From the IMG/VR virus record IMGVR_UViG_3300010403_000009, positions 1 through 51,205 of that record: a stretch of DNA of 51,205 nt. The stretch is one strand, 5' to 3'. Positions within the stretch are counted from its first letter, which is position 1. Every line of letters starts with the position of its first letter. A program made the translations under genes and the position numbers. Shown here one piece after another: positions 23,392 through 32,590 of this stretch. This DNA is from a virus. The notes below the pieces were generated by a model that saw only the letters and a list, made by a program, of their open reading frames with translations, was not told the origin of the DNA and ran no database searches.

Positions 23392-25522
23392 CTGCGATCG
23401 CCTTGATACGTTTGCTGTTGGAGTCGATTCGAGCGGTGATCGCTTCGAACTGCGCGATATACACCTGCGCGTCGTCCTGCATCATTTCGTGCTGCAGTTT
23501 CAGAATATTCGCCTCGTTCACGGCAATATTCGAATCCGCGAGCGCCGCATCGATCTCCATGCGTGAGTGAGCTTCCAGAGTCCGTCTCTGTTCTTCGGCG
23601 GCCTTGAGGGCCAGTTCCGGGTTCTGCGGCGCCGGAATCGTGGGCTGACCCTTGTCATCGCGCGGATAGATTTCCTGTGTGTCGGGAATATCCATCGCTT
23701 CATGAAGACGTCGTTCGACCGCTGCGGGATCGTAGCCGGGGATGGTTGCGGCCCGCTGGGCGAGAAACTGCGCCTTCACCATATTCTCCTGAGAAGAGAA
23801 TGCATTGGGATCGGCGGCCGGCATGATATCGGTCGGATCACCGCTGTAGTCATTCTGGAGAACCGAGAAACGTCCCTCCATCGTCTCGTAGTACTCGACC
23901 GGATTGAGATAAATCCGGTTCAGCGTGTAGAGCTTGCGCAGCTCCTTGCGGAAACTCCGGTACAGACGCTTGAAGATGCCGTTGAACACCTGCAGGCCCT
24001 GTTCGAGCATTGCCTGCATGTTGTAGGCAGGAGTGTTCTGGCCCGGATTGTTGCCGGTCATTGCATCATTGACGGAGGAGACTTTTTCGCCGTACGAGAT
24101 CAGCAATGAGAGCAACTGAAACAGGACTGTCGAAGGCGCAGGAACCGGCAACGGCACGATGGAGTCTCGCAAGGTCTGGCCGGCGACATTGACCCGCTTC
24201 CATTCGCGCGGACGAAACCGCAGTTCACCCCCCTGAAGTCGGGCTCCCTTGCCGATGAAGCCCGAGGCCCCGTTCTGCAGGGTCCCCGAATCGATCAGCT
24301 GGTTGATCAGCGTGTTGACCGAATCGTTGATCGGACCGAGCAAAGCGCCCAGACCCAGATCATAGAATCCTCCATCGGGACTCGGAATGAAGCCGTACTT
24401 GGTGTAACACTCCATCGCCTCGATTCTGAGGACCTGAGGCTCTGCCTCATCAGATTTCTGGAGCTGCGCCATCTGCTGATCGAGCGCCGCCATCTGCGCC
24501 TGGCCGGCCTGCACGATCTGTGCGACCTGATTTGCCGCCGCGACATGCTGGTCAGTTTCCTGACCGGTCGGCGGAGGCAGCGACTGCACGGCTTCCTGCA
24601 ATTGAGCCGCAATGCCCTTCTTCTGGTCGCCGAGCGCCTTGATCTGAAGCGACTGCTGGGTGACCACCTCGCCGAAGCGGTGAACGATCCTCAATACCTT
24701 GCGGGTCGAGCGGTCGACAATGACCACATAGGGCTCGGGATAGGCATCGCCATCGAGATCGAGATAGCAATGCTGCTCGAGCAGCTCTCTTGAGGTGCTC
24801 GAGCTGACCGGAGGCGCCTGCAGGCCCTGCCGTGCATCGGAGAGTTTGGGTGTCTGGATCTGGGGCTGGCCGAGAGCCTTCGTGGAATACAGGCCCGAGA
24901 GCTGCTTTTCCCGGATCTCGCGGTCCGAGAGCTCGAAGACCTCAGTTTTACGCTCGCACTTCTCGAGGGTGCGCGTGTAGTAGTGAACGATCAGGTTCTG
25001 GGGCAGAACGAGCTTCGAGCAGTTGCGTTCGGTCTGCGCATCCCAGTAGGTCTTCTTGAACGCGCAGCCGATGATGGGAACGACGATGAACTTGCGGTCG
25101 GTATCCTCTTCCCAGTCAACATCCTGATCGAGGAGCTGGAAGGACATATGCCTTCCGATTCTTCCGGCACGGGCGGCTTTCTGGCCGTCGGTGTCCTCTC
25201 CCATGACCCGGTATTTCACAAGGTCCGGGGCTTTCACGAGGTTCGGATAGGCGCGCGCGGCAAACTGGAGAGCGGCAATCGTCACCAGCGGAAACTTCAC
25301 ATTCGCCGCATCCGGCCACGGCGTGTTTTTCGGCTCGACCATCTGAAGGGCGAGTTTTATCGCATTGTCGGTGCGCTTCTCCCACTCCTGACGCGACTGC
25401 CTGTCTTCGTCGTAGCCCTTGACGACCTCGCTGCCAATGGCGTTGCTCTGTTCTTCAGACAGCAATGCATCGACGTTGCGCGACGTCTGGATATCGCGCA
25501 GAGGGAGTGAAATGGGGTCCAT
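23351..25522 (-). CDS. Portal protein (P22 gp1-like)
   Basis: 723 aa, the usual size of P22-type portals (725). The ATG shares its first base with the terminase stop. Features: acidic/helical start, WPDAANVKFPLVTIAALQFAARAYP, a KKGIAAQL... coiled region, ALLGPINDSVNTLINQLID (the wing/stem region) and a long Gln/Glu-rich C-terminal helix (barrel). Forms the dodecameric DNA channel at one capsid vertex and docks the terminase and gp4. Confidence 0.9.
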   Translation of the reverse strand: MDPISLPLRDIQTSRNVDALLSEEQSNAIGSEVVKGYDEDRQSRQEWEKRTDNAIKLALQMVEPKNTPWPDAANVKFPLVTIAALQFAARAYPNLVKAPDLVKYRVMGEDTDGQKAARAGRIGRHMSFQLLDQDVDWEEDTDRKFIVVPIIGCAFKKTYWDAQTERNCSKLVLPQNLIVHYYTRTLEKCERKTEVFELSDREIREKQLSGLYSTKALGQPQIQTPKLSDARQGLQAPPVSSSTSRELLEQHCYLDLDGDAYPEPYVVIVDRSTRKVLRIVHRFGEVVTQQSLQIKALGDQKKGIAAQLQEAVQSLPPPTGQETDQHVAAANQVAQIVQAGQAQMAALDQQMAQLQKSDEAEPQVLRIEAMECYTKYGFIPSPDGGFYDLGLGALLGPINDSVNTLINQLIDSGTLQNGASGFIGKGARLQGGELRFRPREWKRVNVAGQTLRDSIVPLPVPAPSTVLFQLLSLLISYGEKVSSVNDAMTGNNPGQNTPAYNMQAMLEQGLQVFNGIFKRLYRSFRKELRKLYTLNRIYLNPVEYYETMEGRFSVLQNDYSGDPTDIMPAADPNAFSSQENMVKAQFLAQRAATIPGYDPAAVERRLHEAMDIPDTQEIYPRDDKGQPTIPAPQNPELALKAAEEQRRTLEAHSRMEIDAALADSNIAVNEANILKLQHEMMQDDAQVYIAQFEAITARIDSNSKRIKAIADDRKSKQPASRAD

Positions 25523-27312
25523 CAATATCCGGTAGTTACACAGCGGCCCTGGGGAACGTGAGCCTCGTAGGCCTCACGGTATTCGTCGTCCTCAATTTCT
25601 TTGTCGGTCTCGGGCTCGACCATCTCTTCGAGCATCAGACCGAGCCAGGCAAAGGCATCGAACTGATCCTTGTAGGCAAACTTCGGGTATTTCAGCAGTT
25701 CCTCTTCGAAGGCCGGATACCACTCAGAGTTCTTGTCGAAGCGCACCTTTCCGGCTCTCATGCGGGCCCGGATGGATTGCCCGCGCTTGTCCTTGTCCTT
25801 GGTCGGCGCCCTGTCATCGATGTTGATGAACTTGCGGGTCTCGGTCATCTTCGTGTTCAGAAACGGACCAATCGCTTTCGAGATGTTCTCGGACTCGACC
25901 CGGAAGATCTCCGGTTCCCAGCGGTCGTGGATCGAAAACATCTCCTCGACGATGCGTTCACCATCGAGGCGCTCGCGCCTGACATCCACGATATTGAGAA
26001 AGCCTTCAGAGTCGAGCCCTCCGACGACCATCGCGGTATAGGCATTCCTTTCGGTTTCCCCGATCGCAAGGTCTGCCCCCGCGTAGTAAGACTTGCGGGT
26101 CTCGAAGTGCATCGGCTCCATCGGCAGGAAGTCCTGCAAACGGAAGTAGGCGGTGGACGGATCAACCGGATCGTTCAGATACTCCGTCCCGTACACATCC
26201 AGCTGCCCGCGCCCGGCATAATCCGCACGCTTGCGGCGCAGGAACTCCGCGGGCCACTGCTCGGGCCAGAGCACCGATGAGAAATCCGGGTTGTGGGCGC
26301 GGTACTTGACCGAGGCCCACGAAGAAGGCTCGGGGTGGTATTCCCGCAGCTCCTCGATCACCGTTCGCTTGTCCTTGGTCGAGGGCATCATCCGGTCGAG
26401 AAGCGAGTCGTAGCCGACGATCGTCCCCACTACCCGGATCTTCCCCGAAGCCCGAAGGATCGGCCGTACCGTGCCGTAGAACCAGCGGCGAAACTTTTCC
26501 CGCCGCGAGTCATTCAGGACCATCTCGTCATCTTCCATGTCATCCGAGACACAGGTATCGGGACGCTTGCGCTCCCACTTGAGACCGCGCATCCGCTGCC
26601 CGGCACCCTTCACGATGACCCGGAACTTCTCCTCATCCCGGAACGAGCCAACGATGTCGGTCTCGGAAGTCTTCAGAAACTCCGCCAGCTTGTAGTCCCG
26701 AACCAGGTCCTCGTTCTCTTCAATCTCCACCCGCAGGTCATGGAGAAAGGCCGCCGCAAGCTCCTCGTTCGAACCCAGCAGCAGCAGATGCCGCATCCGC
26801 CGCGTACACAACCCGTGCAGTACATACGACCCCGTGATCGCGGTTGACTTCGCATGCCCCCGGGGAGCGGCCAGTGCCACCTGTTCGTAATCCGACCCGC
26901 ACAAGGCCCACCATTCCCAGTGAACCGCCGCAATCGGCTTGGGCTCGTCATAGCGTCCCTGCAGATAGACGCTCGTGAACCCCCACACCTCATCCGCAAA
27001 ATCCCAGTCGGCCTGAGACAGAAACGGCAGCGACGGAATAATCCCCCGCGCCTCCCGCTCGAGCCTCCCCACCTCCCTCAGATGCTCCGAAAGCTCATCC
27101 GAAGTCCGCTCTACCGGACGGGGACGGCCCTCGATATCCGCCTGCGCATCGGCGGTGTACCGGGCCCACTCCTCCGGGTGACGCGACTTCCATGCGTAGA
27201 TGACGTCTTCGCTTAACTCACACGCCCGCGCCGCCGCCCGAACACTCCCCTCCTCAATCACCGCCCTCGCCGCCCGGCGCCGGTCCTCTACCGAGTGCTG
27301 AAAATGGGCCAT
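25522..27312 (-). CDS. terL: Terminase large subunit with N-terminal HTH domain
   Basis: 596 aa. ATPase: Walker A-like APRGHAKS (149-156, a deviant form common in this family) and Walker B CVSDDMEDDE (254-263). Nuclease (RNase H fold): D414 in AGADLA, E473 in RVES and D549/D552 in YKDQFDAFAW. The first about 60 residues (RRRAARAVIEEGSVRAAARA..) form a helix-turn-helix like that of small terminase subunits. No separate small-subunit gene is found upstream; an HNH gene is there instead. Translocates DNA into the head and cuts it. Confidence 0.92.
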   Translation of the reverse strand: MAHFQHSVEDRRRAARAVIEEGSVRAAARACELSEDVIYAWKSRHPEEWARYTADAQADIEGRPRPVERTSDELSEHLREVGRLEREARGIIPSLPFLSQADWDFADEVWGFTSVYLQGRYDEPKPIAAVHWEWWALCGSDYEQVALAAPRGHAKSTAITGSYVLHGLCTRRMRHLLLLGSNEELAAAFLHDLRVEIEENEDLVRDYKLAEFLKTSETDIVGSFRDEEKFRVIVKGAGQRMRGLKWERKRPDTCVSDDMEDDEMVLNDSRREKFRRWFYGTVRPILRASGKIRVVGTIVGYDSLLDRMMPSTKDKRTVIEELREYHPEPSSWASVKYRAHNPDFSSVLWPEQWPAEFLRRKRADYAGRGQLDVYGTEYLNDPVDPSTAYFRLQDFLPMEPMHFETRKSYYAGADLAIGETERNAYTAMVVGGLDSEGFLNIVDVRRERLDGERIVEEMFSIHDRWEPEIFRVESENISKAIGPFLNTKMTETRKFINIDDRAPTKDKDKRGQSIRARMRAGKVRFDKNSEWYPAFEEELLKYPKFAYKDQFDAFAWLGLMLEEMVEPETDKEIEDDEYREAYEAHVPQGRCVTTGY

Positions 27313-27543
27313 CTGGTTATTTCATTGCGCAAATCAGGCTCCACGTGAAACAAACGTTGCTCTCAGGGGCGCAGCTGTGCGTGAGAACGTTGCGTGGACT
27401 AGTGATTCTGTGACACAGGCCGTGCACTTCATCCCTGCATTGGGGCGGATAGCGTCTCTGACGAGCAGTCCAACAGGGGTGATGCACAAATTCACATCTA
27501 CGAATTTGCCCCTGCCGGCACCCCTGGAAGGGACCCAACCGAC
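27313..27543. other. Intergenic region upstream of terL
   Basis: About 230 bases between the HNH gene and terL. An open frame spans it on the - strand, but its Cys/Arg/Pro-rich composition looks accidental. It holds a partial parS-like sequence. It might include the packaging (pac) site, since P22-type phages often place pac near terminase genes; no test of that is possible here. Confidence 0.4.
27337..27352. promoter_or_regulatory. Weaker parS-like sequence
   Basis: Reads TGTTTCACGTGGAGCC on the - strand, 13 of 16 matches to the parS consensus with one arm perfect. Only 25 bases upstream of terL. Could be a degenerate ParB site or chance. Confidence 0.3.
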
Positions 27544-28023
27544 TCAGCGTCGCTCAAGATAGCGGGCCGCAGCCCGCAGCAATGAGGGATCATCGCGGTA
27601 TGCGCCAAGGCCTGTGTTGCATCTTGCGCATAACAATCCGCGTACACATCGTGAGCAGCTCTTCGTGCCTGGGCAGCATGTATGGTCATGATCTAGCTGA
27701 GCGCCTTGCGGCTTCGGTCCACGGCCCACGCCTCGTGCCAGCGGGTCAAAGCCTTTGATTATCGGGTCATGGCAGATCGCGCAGCACCCTCTCTGTGAGG
27801 TGTATAGGCGCTCATATTCGTCGAGGGAGATGCCACGGGTCGCCTTCAAGTTAGTGGCGACCACTCCACGCCTGCCAACCGCAGTCGCACGCCTCAGGCG
27901 CTGGTAATCCCGCATATAGGTTGGACTCCGCGGGTCCAGCCCTGTCGCGACCTTCAGTGCGCGCGGAAGTGGTCCGATGAACTCCGCAGCGATCTCGGCA
28001 AGGCGCCGTTCCACGTACCGCAT
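27544..28023 (-). CDS. HNH / endonuclease VII-like protein
   Basis: 159 aa. A C-terminal domain with CCAICHDPI, LDHDH, CVRGLLCARCNTGLGAYRD matches the recombination endonuclease VII type HNH fold: zinc Cys pairs plus the DH catalytic step. The N-terminal part is basic and helical. HNH proteins beside terminase are frequent and in several phages help packaging termination; it could also be a homing nuclease. About 160 bases without a gene lie upstream. Confidence 0.82.
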   Translation of the reverse strand: MRYVERRLAEIAAEFIGPLPRALKVATGLDPRSPTYMRDYQRLRRATAVGRRGVVATNLKATRGISLDEYERLYTSQRGCCAICHDPIIKGFDPLARGVGRGPKPQGAQLDHDHTCCPGTKSCSRCVRGLLCARCNTGLGAYRDDPSLLRAAARYLERR

Positions 28024-28187
28024 GTGACACGACCAATCAATGGTTTACACAGGCAGTTAATGTAACATGCCTCGAAACCATATGAAAATCAGCAGCATCG
28101 CATTTGTCATAAGCATGATTATGCGAAGTAGTTGCTCGTCTCAGGCCGTCATCCTGACGCTGCACATGTGCGGATACCCACTGCGCT
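28024..28187. other. Intergenic region upstream of HNH gene
   Basis: AT-richer than its neighbours, with an inverted repeat CATAA-GCATGA-TTATG near 28110. It probably holds a promoter or terminator for the HNH gene, but no clear hexamers stand out. Confidence 0.35.
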
Positions 28188-28484
28188 CTAGATCATCCTC
28201 GATATCACGCTGAATCGATGTCCCTGCAGCACCCAGCTAGTCGGTGTCAGTAGCGCTGAGCCGGGCAGTGTCCAGTACGACACACCGCGCCAGTGATCCC
28301 ACAACCATGCGATGAACTCACGCGAGATGCCCTCTTCGGCTGCACAAAGGGTCTGCGGCTGGTCATCCTTATCCTTCAGCATCTGGGCTGCCCACTTGAA
28401 CGACTCCTGACTGAGGTCCGCCGGCGTGGGCAGTTCAAGCACGGCGCGTATGCGTGGCTCTGGGATGTCCTCAACGCGTGTCAT
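28188..28484 (-). CDS. Hypothetical 98-aa protein
   Basis: A helical N-terminal half with acidic residues and a Trp-rich C-terminal half (AWLWDHWRGVSYWTLPGS). Overlaps the fibre gene before it by 4 bases. Last gene of the fibre array. Could be a fibre-assembly helper; no motif. Confidence 0.6.
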   Translation of the reverse strand: MTRVEDIPEPRIRAVLELPTPADLSQESFKWAAQMLKDKDDQPQTLCAAEEGISREFIAWLWDHWRGVSYWTLPGSALLTPTSWVLQGHRFSVISRMI

Positions 28485-29725
28485 AGCTCATCCGTCGTTA
28501 CTGTCTCGGTGATGAATCGATCTGCCTGTTCAGGTCGTGTGCTTGACCTTGCGTGCTCTGGCCGGCCTCTCACGAAGTCCTGTGGATGGCGATATTCGAA
28601 TGAGCGGGGCCGGACCTTCAGGCCATCCCATTGCATCACCAGTTCTCCGGGCTTCACCCGGAAGCCTGTGCGGTCACAGATCTCATAGTTGACCGGGACA
28701 TCGGACGTGGCATTCGGGTTCTGCGGACCATCGGTGACGGCATCCCGGATGAGAGGCGGGGGCGCAATGCCGAAGGCGCTGACATTCGAGCTGGCAAGGC
28801 CGGTGAAGCTCGCTGTGGCGATCAACAGGCCATTGACAGTCACCGTAATCGAAGCTGAGCCTGCCCCTGAGACAGGGACGATGCTTGAGCCATCGCCGAT
28901 GACCTGGATGAGCGCTGTTCCGGGGGCGGCAGCCGTCGAGCTCCCCATGCCGCTTGCGATGACCGTGCAGGGCGCATCGCCCGTGCCACTGGCTCTTGAG
29001 GTCGTCGTGCCCTGAACGGTGGCCGTGATCGTCGCACTGCCCACACCATTGCTGAACAGGAAGCCTGCGGTGGCGCCCTGCCCGTCGACGATGGCGCCTG
29101 CGGTTGCAGCACCTGCCGCACTCGTGGTGATGACATTCGCACCGCTGCCACTGGCGGTGACGGTGATCGTCGCCACACCCGGGATGGCGTGGATGTTGGT
29201 GGTGGCCCCGAGTGCGGTGACCGTGACATTCGAGGCGCCAACTCCGCCCCCCACATAGGCCGTGGCATTGAGAGCAATCCCCAGTTGCTCGGTGAGCCGG
29301 AAACTGAAATTCGTGAAGTCCGAGAGATTGAGGGCGAGCCCCAGCGTCTCACCCACGCCCCAGAAGCGATTGATGATGGCGGTCTTGTCGGCCGGTGCCT
29401 GGTATCGGGCCGGACCCACAAATCCCAGTCGCGTCCTGCGGACCAGCTGGAAGGTAGTTGCTGTGACCGTAATCGTGGCGGAGCCGGCCGCGCCATTCGT
29501 CGAGCCCCCCGCCCCGGCAATGTTCGACTGGGCGAGCGCAAAGCCTGCGCTTCTCGCGATCGAAGCGCCCACCCCCGCAACTGTCGCACTGGCCGTGGCC
29601 GTGCCCGCCGTCTGCGAACTGCCGGCGACCGCAATGACCGTGATTGCGGCCGCGCCTGCTGCCGAGCGAATGATCCCCTGATAGGGGGCGGGCCCAATGA
29701 AGCCAAGACGGGTCTTACGGGCCAT
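28481..29725 (-). CDS. Ala/Gly/Thr-rich fibre-like protein with internal repeats, 414 aa
   Basis: Two copies of a unit beginning RKTRLGFIGPAPYQ and RRTRLGFVGPARYQ, about 92 residues apart, then many short Gly-Ala beta repeats (GSATITVTA, GVATITVTASG). The C-terminal about 80 residues are different and charged (VPVNYEICDRTGFRVKPGELVMQWDG), perhaps a globular tip. The low-charge, repeated strands resemble adhesin or fibre shafts. Family not certain. Confidence 0.65.
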   Translation of the reverse strand: MARKTRLGFIGPAPYQGIIRSAAGAAAITVIAVAGSSQTAGTATASATVAGVGASIARSAGFALAQSNIAGAGGSTNGAAGSATITVTATTFQLVRRTRLGFVGPARYQAPADKTAIINRFWGVGETLGLALNLSDFTNFSFRLTEQLGIALNATAYVGGGVGASNVTVTALGATTNIHAIPGVATITVTASGSGANVITTSAAGAATAGAIVDGQGATAGFLFSNGVGSATITATVQGTTTSRASGTGDAPCTVIASGMGSSTAAAPGTALIQVIGDGSSIVPVSGAGSASITVTVNGLLIATASFTGLASSNVSAFGIAPPPLIRDAVTDGPQNPNATSDVPVNYEICDRTGFRVKPGELVMQWDGLKVRPRSFEYRHPQDFVRGRPEHARSSTRPEQADRFITETVTTDEL

Positions 29726-29846
29726 TCAGATCACGCAGCGCGTCTTTGCGAATCCTCCCCTTGCCGACGGCTGAGGCTATCCCCTGGGCATCCGGAACCG
29801 CCGTGCGCCGGAAGAATCCGCAGAGCCATCCCATGAACCGCTTCAT
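29715..29846 (-). CDS. Small basic protein, 43 aa
   Basis: MKRFMGWLCGFFRRTA at the start, then a helical basic tail (GKGRIRKDALRDLNGP). Overlaps the fibre gene start by 11 bases. Short proteins of this shape occur within podoviral fibre clusters; role unknown. Confidence 0.55.
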   Translation of the reverse strand: MKRFMGWLCGFFRRTAVPDAQGIASAVGKGRIRKDALRDLNGP

Positions 29847-29847
29847 A

Positions 29848-30276
29848 TCAGTCGAAGGTGATCGTCGTCGACGTCGTCAGACGTGGCGTGACTCCAGAGC
29901 TCACACTGATGTTCGGCGTGAGCGTGCCGGAGACCAGCACTTTACCCGTACCGCTCGAGGCCGTCCCCACCGCGAAATGAGTCAGTGTCGCGCTGCCGCC
30001 GGTACATTGTGGGGCATCCACATTCGCAACGGGGCTTACGACATTCGAGCTTACCGTCCAGCCGCCTGAAGTTCGGGCGACCGCGGTACGCGCATAGCTC
30101 GTATAGCTCGTCTCATTCGTGGTCTGCGTGCCCGAGTCCCCCGGATCTGAGGTGTGAAAGCTCACATACAGACTCGTGAGCGGCGAGCTTGCCGCGTTGT
30201 CTGCAATGTTCGCAATCGCGGTCGCCTGAAAGATCAACTTTGCGAGATCGTTTTCGAAGGTGTCGCCCAGACTCAT
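29848..30276 (-). CDS. Tail fibre-type protein, 142 aa
   Basis: SLGDTFENDLAKLIFQATAIANIADN then LTSLYVSFHTSDPGDSG and NETSYTSYARTAVART: the last two match a conserved virion protein of many temperate phages. The rest is beta-rich and low in charge. Downstream of a terminator. Confidence 0.7.
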   Translation of the reverse strand: MSLGDTFENDLAKLIFQATAIANIADNAASSPLTSLYVSFHTSDPGDSGTQTTNETSYTSYARTAVARTSGGWTVSSNVVSPVANVDAPQCTGGSATLTHFAVGTASSGTGKVLVSGTLTPNISVSSGVTPRLTTSTTITFD

Positions 30277-30299
30277 TTCACGGTCCTCAGAAACGAAAA

Positions 30300-30318
30300 A
30301 ACCGGCATAAGGCCGGTT
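30300..30318 (-). terminator. Intrinsic terminator within the fibre array
   Basis: AACCGGC-loop-GCCGGTT followed on the - strand by TTTTTCG. Lies between the 126-aa and 142-aa fibre genes. Confidence 0.8.
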
Positions 30319-30340
30319 GATTCAGAAGTGGTTGGAAGGA

Positions 30341-30721
30341 TCAGGCAGCAGTGGCTACAGCGGTAACCGTGACGGTCCATTGCTCGGAAGAGGTCTTCAG
30401 AGGTAAGGCAATGACTTTGCGGGTGGCCATGTAGTCCCCGCTGCCTGAATTGAATAGCGCAATCTCGAGCCACGTATAATTCGCCTCGGCGGTGGTGAAC
30501 GTCGAGGTGTAATCAATCGAGTTCGAGGTGCGCAGGGGCGCAGAATCCAGCGCCTTTCTCAACTTGTTCGTACTCGCCTGCAGATCCGTCTGGCTCGCCG
30601 CGAAGACCGCGCTGCTGTCACCCACCCCGATCCGGGCATTCGTGAGATTGAATGGCGCGACCAGTCCATCGCCACAGAATAGAGAGGCGATTGCAATCGC
30701 GCCCTTATCGGTCGTTGCCAT
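30341..30721 (-). CDS. Tail fibre-type protein, 126 aa
   Basis: Begins TDKGAIAIASLFCGDGLVAPFN, with IGVGDSSAVFAASQTDL and a final beta strand set (SEQWTVTVTAVATA). This type of small beta protein is common in phage tail-fibre clusters. Overlaps the preceding small gene. Confidence 0.65.
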   Translation of the reverse strand: MATTDKGAIAIASLFCGDGLVAPFNLTNARIGVGDSSAVFAASQTDLQASTNKLRKALDSAPLRTSNSIDYTSTFTTAEANYTWLEIALFNSGSGDYMATRKVIALPLKTSSEQWTVTVTAVATAA

Positions 30722-30857
30722 CGTGCTCTTCGGTGAAGTCGTATATGCGCTCTTCGATCAACTCGCCTTCTGCGGTACGACGCACGAGTTTCACGCGCGT
30801 GATCTCGGTCTTGAGCTCCCCAGCGGGGGCCTCAGACGACGATGCCGGTGTCTGCAT
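30705..30857 (-). CDS. Small charged protein, about 50 aa
   Basis: MQTPASSSEAPAGELKTEITRV... then RRTAEGELIEERIYDFTEEHD: a beta-rich acidic protein. Overlaps both neighbours. The start is uncertain; a longer form begins at 30905, fully inside the upstream gene. Confidence 0.5.
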   Translation of the reverse strand: MQTPASSSEAPAGELKTEITRVKLVRRTAEGELIEERIYDFTEEHDGNDR

Positions 30858-31890
30858 TGGAGGGCGCCGAGGTTTGTGTGCTGATGGTGAATCGGCCGCG
30901 ACCACTCACGAGGCTGTAGGCCGAGATCGAGCCACGCTGACCGGTCAGAGTGCCGGTCGTCCAGTACCACTCCCGGCCCAGATAATGATCGGCCGCCGCA
31001 GTCGTGATATCGCTGCATTCAAACTGTGTGGTCGTGGGCGTCAGGCCCGCAGTGGTGACTGTGCCGGGGATAAACTCATTCGCGGCCAGAGCCTGTCTCA
31101 CGGCCGCCGCTGAGCTGCTATTGATCTGCTTGACATTGGCCGGGGCATCACCCGAGACCAATGCATTGGGCGCGACACGCAGCCAGGCTTCGAGTGTTAC
31201 CCCCGCAGGCAGAGTTGCAAATACAGTGTCGGAAGATGGATTCGTGACCCACGCCGGGACCACTGTCGCCACCTTGGTAGTGCCATTGTAGGCCGTGACG
31301 ATACGGCCATTCTGGCCTGCGCCAGTGCCTGCAAGAGTCGCAACACTGCTGCCAACAAAGAAATCAGTCGTCGCACTGGCGCTCGCATCGAACGTGATGC
31401 TGTTGGCACCTCCAGCCTGTGCCGTGTTGATACGGCCATAGCCACGCGCATCGACGACGGGAACACCTGCAGTGTTGACTGTGGCGGCTGCCGTTCCTTT
31501 CCAGTTCACGACATTCACGCCAAGTTGCGCCGTCGTCGTATCGACCGTCGTGCCCGCGACGGACTGCAGGTCCACCTTGATATCGCCCGATTCCTGCGGA
31601 TAGATCAAAAGGCTGCGGGTCACTGCGTTCGTGGTCGAACTTTTGATCTGCACCACCACTGAGTCTGCATTCATTTCCGTCGAGGTGAGATCCAGATAGT
31701 AGTGGCCTGAACTCGTCGCAATCTCTGTCGCCTCATTAGTGCAGTCTGCCATCGTGCCGGCGTCCTTCGATACTTCTGAGTCGAGCCCAGCGGCGCCCGT
31801 ATTCAGCGCGCCCGTGTTCAGGCGCAAATCGAAATAGGCACGAAATGCCGTATTCTTGATCGGGACGGGCTTGGCGTCTGTGCTAGCCAT
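30832..31890 (-). CDS. Fibre/adhesin-type virion protein, 352 aa
   Basis: An N-terminal beta domain (PIKNTAFRAYFDLRLNTGALNTG...YYLDLTSTEMNADSVVVQI) resembles the attachment domain repeated in many phage fibre-array proteins. Then a Thr/Val/Ala repeat region and a C-terminal helical segment (ANVKQINSSSAAAVRQAL) with a last beta part. Probably a surface fibre; host target unknown. Confidence 0.65.
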   Translation of the reverse strand: MASTDAKPVPIKNTAFRAYFDLRLNTGALNTGAAGLDSEVSKDAGTMADCTNEATEIATSSGHYYLDLTSTEMNADSVVVQIKSSTTNAVTRSLLIYPQESGDIKVDLQSVAGTTVDTTTAQLGVNVVNWKGTAAATVNTAGVPVVDARGYGRINTAQAGGANSITFDASASATTDFFVGSSVATLAGTGAGQNGRIVTAYNGTTKVATVVPAWVTNPSSDTVFATLPAGVTLEAWLRVAPNALVSGDAPANVKQINSSSAAAVRQALAANEFIPGTVTTAGLTPTTTQFECSDITTAAADHYLGREWYWTTGTLTGQRGSISAYSLVSGRGRFTISTQTSAPSNADTGIVV

Positions 31891-31908
31891 GAAATAGTTG
31901 CTCCGGGA

Positions 31909-32586
31909 TCAGCCAAAACTGAAGAATGGATTGCCCAGCACGGTTGCCTGCTGATTGAGTACACCTGGATCGACGGAGGCTCCCGCAGTAACGTTGCCCG
32001 CTTCCCAGTCGTCCCCGCGAAGCAATGCAGATGCAATGAGTCCGCAGATGCCGGGCTTGCCGGTCGTCAGGATCGACGAACTATCACTGCGAGTTCCGAG
32101 TGATACGCCGTTCTTGTAGATCGTGAACGTGACCGTCGTACTGACCGTGGTCGCTTCACATTCGAGCGTGTCACCACTGGCAAAGGTGGTATTGAGCTGC
32201 GCACCGATCGCCGTCACCGTCCCGTTGACGATCTTCTCGACCACGATGCCGGCAGTCCCGGTGCTGTCGAAAAAGTAGATCCGGTAGGCAGAGAACGAGC
32301 CGAATGCGCCACCATTATTGAGCAGTGAACCGCCAATCTTGTCGTTCGAACTGAACGAGCCAAGAATCTTGAGGCTGAAATACTGATCGACGGTGAAAGA
32401 GCCGGCGCCCTTCCATGAACAGTCGGCCATATTTCCGAATGCGTTCTGAAACCCATTCGTCGCGATGCGCAGCTGGCCGTTGCTGGCGTTCTGCTCGACC
32501 CAGTCTCCACTCGAATTGAGCACACTAACGTTCGTGCCGTCTGCCGCAGTGAATGGATAGGCAGAGACGACGACGGTGCGGGTCAT
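31909..32586 (-). CDS. Concanavalin/LamG-like fibre protein, 225 aa
   Basis: A jelly-roll-like order of strands: FTVDQYFSLKILGSFSSND, YRIYFFDSTGTAGIVVEKI, LECEATTVSTTVTFTIYKNGVSLGTRSD, KPGICGLIASALL, ending WEAGNV. This matches concanavalin/laminin-G type sugar-binding folds. Likely a carbohydrate-binding virion protein. Confidence 0.65.
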   Translation of the reverse strand: MTRTVVVSAYPFTAADGTNVSVLNSSGDWVEQNASNGQLRIATNGFQNAFGNMADCSWKGAGSFTVDQYFSLKILGSFSSNDKIGGSLLNNGGAFGSFSAYRIYFFDSTGTAGIVVEKIVNGTVTAIGAQLNTTFASGDTLECEATTVSTTVTFTIYKNGVSLGTRSDSSSILTTGKPGICGLIASALLRGDDWEAGNVTAGASVDPGVLNQQATVLGNPFFSFG

Positions 32587-32590
32587 GATT

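Noticed and set aside
27317-27538. Open frame of about 73 codons before terL
   Set aside because: Cys/Arg/Pro-rich with no protein-like pattern; lies in a regulatory gap.
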